Shown piece by piece: positions 58,102 to 62,388 of a stretch of DNA of 62,388 nt (position 1 is the stretch's first letter; every line of letters starts with the position of its first letter). The notes under the pieces were generated by a model. The model did no database searches and had not been told where the DNA came from. It worked only from the letters and a program-made list of their open reading frames with translations. The translations under genes were made by a program, and so were the position numbers. The stretch is from Geodermatophilus chilensis. Its GTDB lineage: Bacteria; Actinomycetota; Actinomycetes; Mycobacteriales; Geodermatophilaceae. Where the stretch lies: contig NZ_NVPT01000005.1 in assembly GCF_002802985.1 (NCBI RefSeq), positions 1-62,388 on the forward strand, in the 5' to 3' direction.

Positions 58102-60027
58102 GTGAACCTGAGCGCCCCCGACGTGTCGCGTCCCCAGGAGGGGACCGCCGGCGCCGCCGCCGGCTCGAGGCTCCGCGCGATCGACACCCTGCTGGCCGAC
58201 CGCGGACAGCTGTTCCGGGCACTGTTCGTCGCCGCGCCGATCCCCAAGGCCCTCGTCGACCTCGACGGCCACCTGCTGGTGGTCAACGACGCGCTGTGCG
58301 CGCTGACCGGCCGCACGCCCGAGGACATGGTCGGTCGGCACGTCGACCTGCTCGCCCACCCCGACGAGGCGCCGGTGCCCGACACCACCGACGACCCGCT
58401 GGACCCGTGGCTGCGGGTGGACGGCGAGCGGCGCCTGCGCCGCGCCGACGGCAGCGAGCTGTGGGCCACCCAGTCGCACGAGGTCATCCACACCAGCACC
58501 GGGACGCCACAGTTCGTCGTCCTCTCGCTGGTCGACGTCACCGACCGCCGGCGCGCCGAGGAGGACTTGGTCCGGCGGGCCTTCACCGACCCGCTGACCG
58601 GCCTGCCCAACCGGCGGGCCCTCAACGACCGGCTCAACCACGCCCTGGCGCTGTCGCGCCGCCGCGGGCTGCAGGTCGGGCTGGTGCACCTCAACCTCGA
58701 CCGCTTCCAGGCGGTCAACGACGTCCTCGGCAACGAGGCCGGCGACCAGCTGCTCATCCAGGTCGCCGAGCGGCTGCGCTGGAGCACCCGGGTCGAGGAC
58801 ACGGCCGTCCGGCTGGGCGGCGACGAGTTCCTCATCCTCGCCGAGGACGTCGAGGACCTCGACGGGCTGCGCACCATGGCCGACCGGCTGCTGTCGGTGC
58901 TCGACGACCCGTTCCTCATCGGCAAGCGCGAGATCGTGCTGTCGGCCAGCGTCGGCCTGACCCTCGGCTCCGACGTCGCCCCCGACGACCTGCTGCGCCA
59001 GGCGCACGCCGCGCTCACCCGCGCCAAGGCCGACGGCAGCCGCGCCCGCATCGAGGTGCACGACGGCGGGCTGTCCGACAGCGAGGTCGACCAGCTGCAG
59101 CTGGAGGCCGACCTGCGCAACGCCCTGGAGTCCGACGAGCTGCGGCTCTTCTACCAGCCGATCGTGTCGCTGCACGACGAGACGCTGCTGGGCTACGAGG
59201 CGCTCATCCGCTGGCAGCACCCCACCCGCGGGCTGCTGCCGCCGGGGGCCTTCCTCACCGCTGCGGAGGACAACCGGCTCACCTCCCGGCTGGGTGCCTG
59301 GGTGCTCCGCCAGGCCTGCTTCGACGCCGCCGGCTGGCCGGCGGGCCTGCGGGTGCACGTCAACATCTCCGCCCGGCACCTCGCCGAGCCCGGCTTCGCC
59401 GACCTGGTCGCCGACGCGCTGGCCGAGTCCGGCCTGCCGCCGGAGCGGCTGGAGCTGGAGATCACCGAGTCGACGGCGCTGTTCGCCGCCGACGCCACGC
59501 TGCAGGCGGTCTCCGAGGTCACCGACGCCGGCGTCACGCTGGCCCTCGACGACTTCGGCACCGGCTACTCGGCGATCACCGCCCTGCACCGGCTGCCGAT
59601 CCACACGGTGAAGATCGACCGCTCGTTCGTCGCCGACGTGGTCACCGAGCCCTCGACCGCCGCGCTCGTGCAGGGCCTGGTGCAGCTCGGTCTGGGCATG
59701 GGCCTGCAGGTCATCGCCGAGGGCATCGAGGACCTCGACCAGGCCGACTGGCTGCGCGAGCACGGCTGCGAGATGGCCCAGGGCTACGCCTTCGGCCGGC
59801 CGGCGCCGCTGCCCGCGACCCTCCCGAGCACCGGGGACGTCGACCTGACCAGCACCCTGCCGCCCGGCGAGGTCACCGTGCAGGACGTGCTGGACGGCGA
59901 GGCCGTGGTCACCTCCGGGCTGCCCCCCGTCCCCGCACCCGGCCAGCCGGCCACCCGGGCGATGTCGGTCGACGAGCTGACCGCCGAGGGCCCGCCCACC
60001 GAGGACCGCCGGCTCGAGCAGGAGTAG
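58102..60027 (+). CDS. PAS-GGDEF-EAL cyclic-di-GMP protein
   Basis: 641 residues from GTG 58102. PAS domain (about 35-155) with LFRALFVAAPIPKALVDLDGHLLVVNDALCALTGR, then GGDEF intact at 239-243 (RLGGDEFLIL) with TDPLTGLPNRRAL, and EAL at 366-368 (YEALIRWQHPTRG) with NISARHL, ELEITES, LALDDFGTGYSA, VKIDRSFV and IAEGIED. No I-site RxxD is obvious five residues before GGDEF. All key catalytic residues are kept, so it may both make and degrade c-di-GMP, or be switched by PAS. No membrane segment. A C-terminal tail of 50 residues is disordered. Confidence 0.92.
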   Translation: MNLSAPDVSRPQEGTAGAAAGSRLRAIDTLLADRGQLFRALFVAAPIPKALVDLDGHLLVVNDALCALTGRTPEDMVGRHVDLLAHPDEAPVPDTTDDPLDPWLRVDGERRLRRADGSELWATQSHEVIHTSTGTPQFVVLSLVDVTDRRRAEEDLVRRAFTDPLTGLPNRRALNDRLNHALALSRRRGLQVGLVHLNLDRFQAVNDVLGNEAGDQLLIQVAERLRWSTRVEDTAVRLGGDEFLILAEDVEDLDGLRTMADRLLSVLDDPFLIGKREIVLSASVGLTLGSDVAPDDLLRQAHAALTRAKADGSRARIEVHDGGLSDSEVDQLQLEADLRNALESDELRLFYQPIVSLHDETLLGYEALIRWQHPTRGLLPPGAFLTAAEDNRLTSRLGAWVLRQACFDAAGWPAGLRVHVNISARHLAEPGFADLVADALAESGLPPERLELEITESTALFAADATLQAVSEVTDAGVTLALDDFGTGYSAITALHRLPIHTVKIDRSFVADVVTEPSTAALVQGLVQLGLGMGLQVIAEGIEDLDQADWLREHGCEMAQGYAFGRPAPLPATLPSTGDVDLTSTLPPGEVTVQDVLDGEAVVTSGLPPVPAPGQPATRAMSVDELTAEGPPTEDRRLEQE

Positions 60028-60822
60028 TCAGGCGCGCGGGAGCGCCAGCGGCACCGGCCGCTTGGCGGCGCGGCCGTCCCCCGAGGAACGGCCGCGCAGC
60101 CGGCGGGCGATCCACGGCGCGACGAAGCCGCGCACCCACGCCGCCTCCTCGGCCAGCGCCGCCCGCAGCGCGCGCGGCGGCTGCGGGGGCAGCGGGGTGC
60201 GCCAGTCGCCGTCCACCGGCAGGCCCAGCGCTGTCGCCGCGGCCAGCGCCGTCCGCCGGTGGCCCTCGGCGGTGAGGTGGATGCGGTCGCTGTCCCACAT
60301 CCGCCAGTCCTGCACCCACCCGGCGCCCCACTGGTCGAGGACGACGGCGCCGTGCCGGGCCGCGATCGACCACAGCGAGGCGTTGAAGACCGCGACCCGC
60401 CCGCGGGTGCGCCGGATGATCGGCGTCTGCCGCGGGTCCACCCCCGTCGCCAGCAGCACGTCGGCGCCGGCGGCGCGGAAGCGGACGACGGCGTCCTCGA
60501 GGTCGGCGGCCAGCCGGTCGGGGTCGGCACCGGGGCGCAGCAGGTCGTTGCCGCCGGCGACCAGGCTCACCAGGTCCGGCTCGGCGGCCAGCGCCACCGG
60601 CACCTGCTCGGCGAGCACCTGGCCGAGCAGCCGGCCGCGGATGGCCAGGTTGGCGTACTCCACCTCGTCGTTGGTCACGGCCGCCAGGTGCTCGGCCAGC
60701 CGGTCGGCCCAGCCGCGGAACTCGCCGGGGCGCTGCGGGTCGGGGTCGGCCAGCCCCTCGGTGAAGGAGTCCCCCAGGGCGAGGTAGCGGTGCCAGGAGG
60801 TGCGGGCGGGTCCGAGCTGCAC
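60028..60822 (-). CDS. SGNH/GDSL-type hydrolase
   Basis: 264 residues from GTG 60822. SGNH blocks: YLALGDSFTEGLAD (Ser), ANLAIRGRL, LVSLVAGGNDLLRPG (Gly/Asn) and the C-terminal DRIHLTAEGHRR with catalytic Asp-His. No signal peptide; cytosolic esterase or acyl hydrolase of unknown substrate. Convergent with the GGDEF gene, stops adjacent (60027 and 60028). Confidence 0.92.
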   Translation of the reverse strand: MQLGPARTSWHRYLALGDSFTEGLADPDPQRPGEFRGWADRLAEHLAAVTNDEVEYANLAIRGRLLGQVLAEQVPVALAAEPDLVSLVAGGNDLLRPGADPDRLAADLEDAVVRFRAAGADVLLATGVDPRQTPIIRRTRGRVAVFNASLWSIAARHGAVVLDQWGAGWVQDWRMWDSDRIHLTAEGHRRTALAAATALGLPVDGDWRTPLPPQPPRALRAALAEEAAWVRGFVAPWIARRLRGRSSGDGRAAKRPVPLALPRA

Positions 60823-60944
60823 GCAGACACTCCAGCACGGTGACCGGGCGCACAGCCGGGCACCCCGACCTCGCCCCCGGGCTGTCCACGCAGGAGTGCT
60901 GACGGCTGCGCTGGCCCCGGAGCGGGTGTGGTCGACTGGCCGCC

Positions 60945-61457
60945 ATGCCGGTCGACCCCGCCACGTTCGCCGAGGCCCTCCGCCAGTACGCCGCCGGGGT
61001 GTGCCTGCTGACCGTCCGCGACGACATCGACGACGTCGGCACCACGGTCTCCTCGGTGATGAGCGTGTCGGCGCAGCCGCCGCTGGTCGCCGTCGGCCTC
61101 GCCGCGGGCGGCTACCCCGCCGAGGTGCTCGAGGAGGTCGGCAGCTGCGGGCTGACCGTGCTCGCCGCCGAGCACGCCATCGTGGCCAGCCGGTTCTCCT
61201 CGGCCGGGCGGCCCAGCGCCCGGCACCTGCTCGAGTCGGTGCCCTGGCGACGGGCGGAGGGCAGCGAGGCGATCGTGCTGGAGGGCGGGCTGGCCGCGCT
61301 GGACTGCCGGCTGGAGCGGCTGGTCGAGGCCGGCGACCACGTGCTGGCGCTGCTGGAGGTCACCGGCGTCCCCGTGCTGGCCCGGGGCGGCGCCCCGCTG
61401 GTCCGGCTGCGCGGCCGCTACGTCGACGCGGCCGGGGAGCCCGCCGGACGCGCCTGA
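60945..61457 (+). CDS. Flavin reductase family protein
   Basis: 170 residues. Flavin_Reduct fold: ALRQYAAGVCLLTVRDDIDDVGTTVSSVMSVSAQPPLVAVGLAAGG with the T(V/A)SS(V/F)xSVS flavin loop, the AILAEH-like AAEHAIVASRFSS and a VPVLARGGAPLVRLRGRYV end. Likely NAD(P)H:FMN oxidoreductase partner of a two-component monooxygenase that is not encoded nearby. Confidence 0.88.
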   Translation: MPVDPATFAEALRQYAAGVCLLTVRDDIDDVGTTVSSVMSVSAQPPLVAVGLAAGGYPAEVLEEVGSCGLTVLAAEHAIVASRFSSAGRPSARHLLESVPWRRAEGSEAIVLEGGLAALDCRLERLVEAGDHVLALLEVTGVPVLARGGAPLVRLRGRYVDAAGEPAGRA

Positions 61458-61526
61458 TCCCCCGCTCCGTCCGGCACACTGCGGCCGCGGATGTCACATC
61501 TCGGCCCCGGGCGGTGCTGTAGGGAC

Positions 61527-62147
61527 ATGGAGCTCGTTCGACAGGCGGGACCCGAGGCCGTCCTGGCCCTGCCGGGCGCGGCGTACCGGGGCGCGACGGG
61601 CCGGGTCGGGGGGACCGACGGCGGCGCGGTGCCGCGAGCGGTCCCCGGAGCCGTGCGCGCCGACCTCGGCGAGGTGTTCCGCCAGGAGTACCCGCGGGTC
61701 GTCGGCGTGGCCGCCCGGGTGCTCGGGTCGCGGGACTCGGCCGAGGACGTCGCGCAGGACGTGTTCCTGTCCTTCGCCCGCTCGTCGGTGCCGGCCGGGG
61801 AGGCCCGCGGCTGGCTCGCGGTCGCCGCGGCCCACACCGCGCTGAACCTGCTCCGCTCGGGACGTCGCCGCGCGTCCCGGGAGGAGACCGCCGCCGCGGC
61901 GGACGACGTCGTCGCGCCCGACGTGGCCGACGCCGTCGTGACCCTCGAGGAACGCCGCCGGGTGCGCGCCGCGCTCGCCCGGCTGCCCCGCAAACAGGCC
62001 GTGGCCCTCGTGCTGCGGCACAGCGGCATGGGCTACGCCGACGTCGCGGCAGCCCTCGACCTGTCCCCCGGCAGCGTCGGCACGACCGTGCGGCGCGCCG
62101 AGTCCGCGCTGCGGAAGGAGCTGGACCGCCATGCGTCATCCGACTGA
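61527..62147 (+). CDS. ECF-type RNA polymerase sigma factor
   Basis: 206 residues from ATG 61527 with AGGG upstream. An N-terminal 45-residue Ala/Gly-rich extension is followed by region 2 (VFRQEYPRVVGVAARVLGSRDSAEDVAQDVFLSFARS, RGWLAVAAAHTALNLLRSGRRR) and region 4 (RVRAALARLPRKQAVALVLRHSGMGYADVAAALDLSPGSVGTTVRRAESALRKEL). Overlaps the downstream zinc anti-sigma gene by 17 bp, giving a cognate sigma/anti-sigma pair. The extension is unusual for ECF factors. Confidence 0.9.
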   Translation: MELVRQAGPEAVLALPGAAYRGATGRVGGTDGGAVPRAVPGAVRADLGEVFRQEYPRVVGVAARVLGSRDSAEDVAQDVFLSFARSSVPAGEARGWLAVAAAHTALNLLRSGRRRASREETAAAADDVVAPDVADAVVTLEERRRVRAALARLPRKQAVALVLRHSGMGYADVAAALDLSPGSVGTTVRRAESALRKELDRHASSD

Positions 62148-62388
62148 GGGCGTGCTGCGCCGCCTCGTCGACGAGCCCGCCGGGGTCTCCGACGCCGACC
62201 GTCAGCACGTCGCCGACTGCCCCCTCTGCCTCGGCGGCCTGGCCGCCGCCCGCGCGGACGCCGTGGCCGTGGGCGCCGCGCTGCGCTCCGACGGCGCCGC
62301 GCACCCCGACCCCGCGGCCGCGTGGGCGCGCCTGTCGTCGGCGCTGCCCGCCCGGCTACGCCGCCGACTGCTCCCCCCCTTCTACATT
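62131..62388 (+). CDS. Zinc-type anti-sigma factor (cut by window end)
   Basis: First 86 codons from ATG 62131. HxxxCxxC zinc-binding motif (H26, C30, C33 in QHVADCPLCLG) marks the ZAS anti-sigma family, in which oxidation or ligand loss releases the sigma factor. Overlaps the sigma gene by 17 bp. A C-terminal membrane segment, if any, lies outside the window. Confidence 0.85.
   Translation, partial: MRHPTEGVLRRLVDEPAGVSDADRQHVADCPLCLGGLAAARADAVAVGAALRSDGAAHPDPAAAWARLSSALPARLRRRLLPPFYI

Overview
This is high-G+C actinobacterial DNA. Codons end almost always in G or C, GTG starts are common, and genes often overlap by 4 nt (ATGA/GTGA). The conserved half of the window follows, from memory of the family order, the Mycobacterium tuberculosis neighbourhood Rv2465c to Rv2478c: rpiB, mycoredoxin-2-like DsbA protein, pepN, DUF5130 protein, HNH endonuclease, glbO, aglA, thioesterase, ettA, ssb. 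Together with the class F sortase, BioYMN, a GGDEF/EAL protein and recurrent intergenic hairpins, this suggests a member of the Geodermatophilaceae or a close relative. That placement is inference.

Bases 1 to about 15,030 are accessory DNA. They start with an IS66-like transposase tail and then an ISL3-family element with precise 23-bp ends and an 8-bp target duplication but a frameshifted transposase. Next come an EcsC-family gene of visibly lower G+C and a small protein built from heptapeptide repeats. A fragment of the 3' half of tRNA-Gly(TCC) lies at 4268-4313, and a second, deleted copy in the same orientation lies at 14953-14992. Between them are remnants of a truncated operon, an IS481-type transposase interrupted by an intact IS256-type element with an exact 8-bp duplication, and a signalling cluster. 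The cluster has a 1,493-residue soluble hybrid histidine kinase with eight HAMP-type repeats, a translationally coupled response regulator, and a divergent RsbW-GAF-SpoIIE phosphatase. The two tRNA fragments look like att-site remnants of an island that has lost its integrase.

From 15,033 to 27,039 lie a HelR/HelD-type RNA polymerase recycling ATPase with a palindrome resembling the rifamycin-associated element upstream, tatB beside a Tat-exported PhoX-type phosphatase, a flavodoxin, a threonine synthase-like enzyme, an ECF sigma factor with a SnoaL-like C-terminus, a lipoprotein, an Eis-type acetyltransferase, rpiB and a DUF429 protein.

From 27,121 to 52,942 is the mycobacteria-like block, with modules inserted: amidase, kynureninase, class F sortase plus its likely substrate, SCO6745-like protein, prolyl oligopeptidase, MscS channel, MFS exporter, bioYMN, MOSC protein, and a thiolase / AMP-ligase (frameshifted) / thioesterase operon. 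It ends with tRNA-Arg(TCT). The rest carries a membrane protein, an LLM-class oxidoreductase, a secreted subtilase with four fibronectin III domains, a PAS-GGDEF-EAL protein, an SGNH hydrolase, a flavin reductase, and an ECF sigma factor overlapping a zinc-type anti-sigma gene cut by the window end.

Non-coding structure is unusually informative. Three long palindromes sit between convergent gene pairs; one is a perfect 48-bp palindrome that contains the stop codons of both genes. Three copies of a GGACCCCGTCC...GGACGGGGCC hairpin repeat follow the 3' ends of glbO, aglA and ettA in the transcribed orientation.
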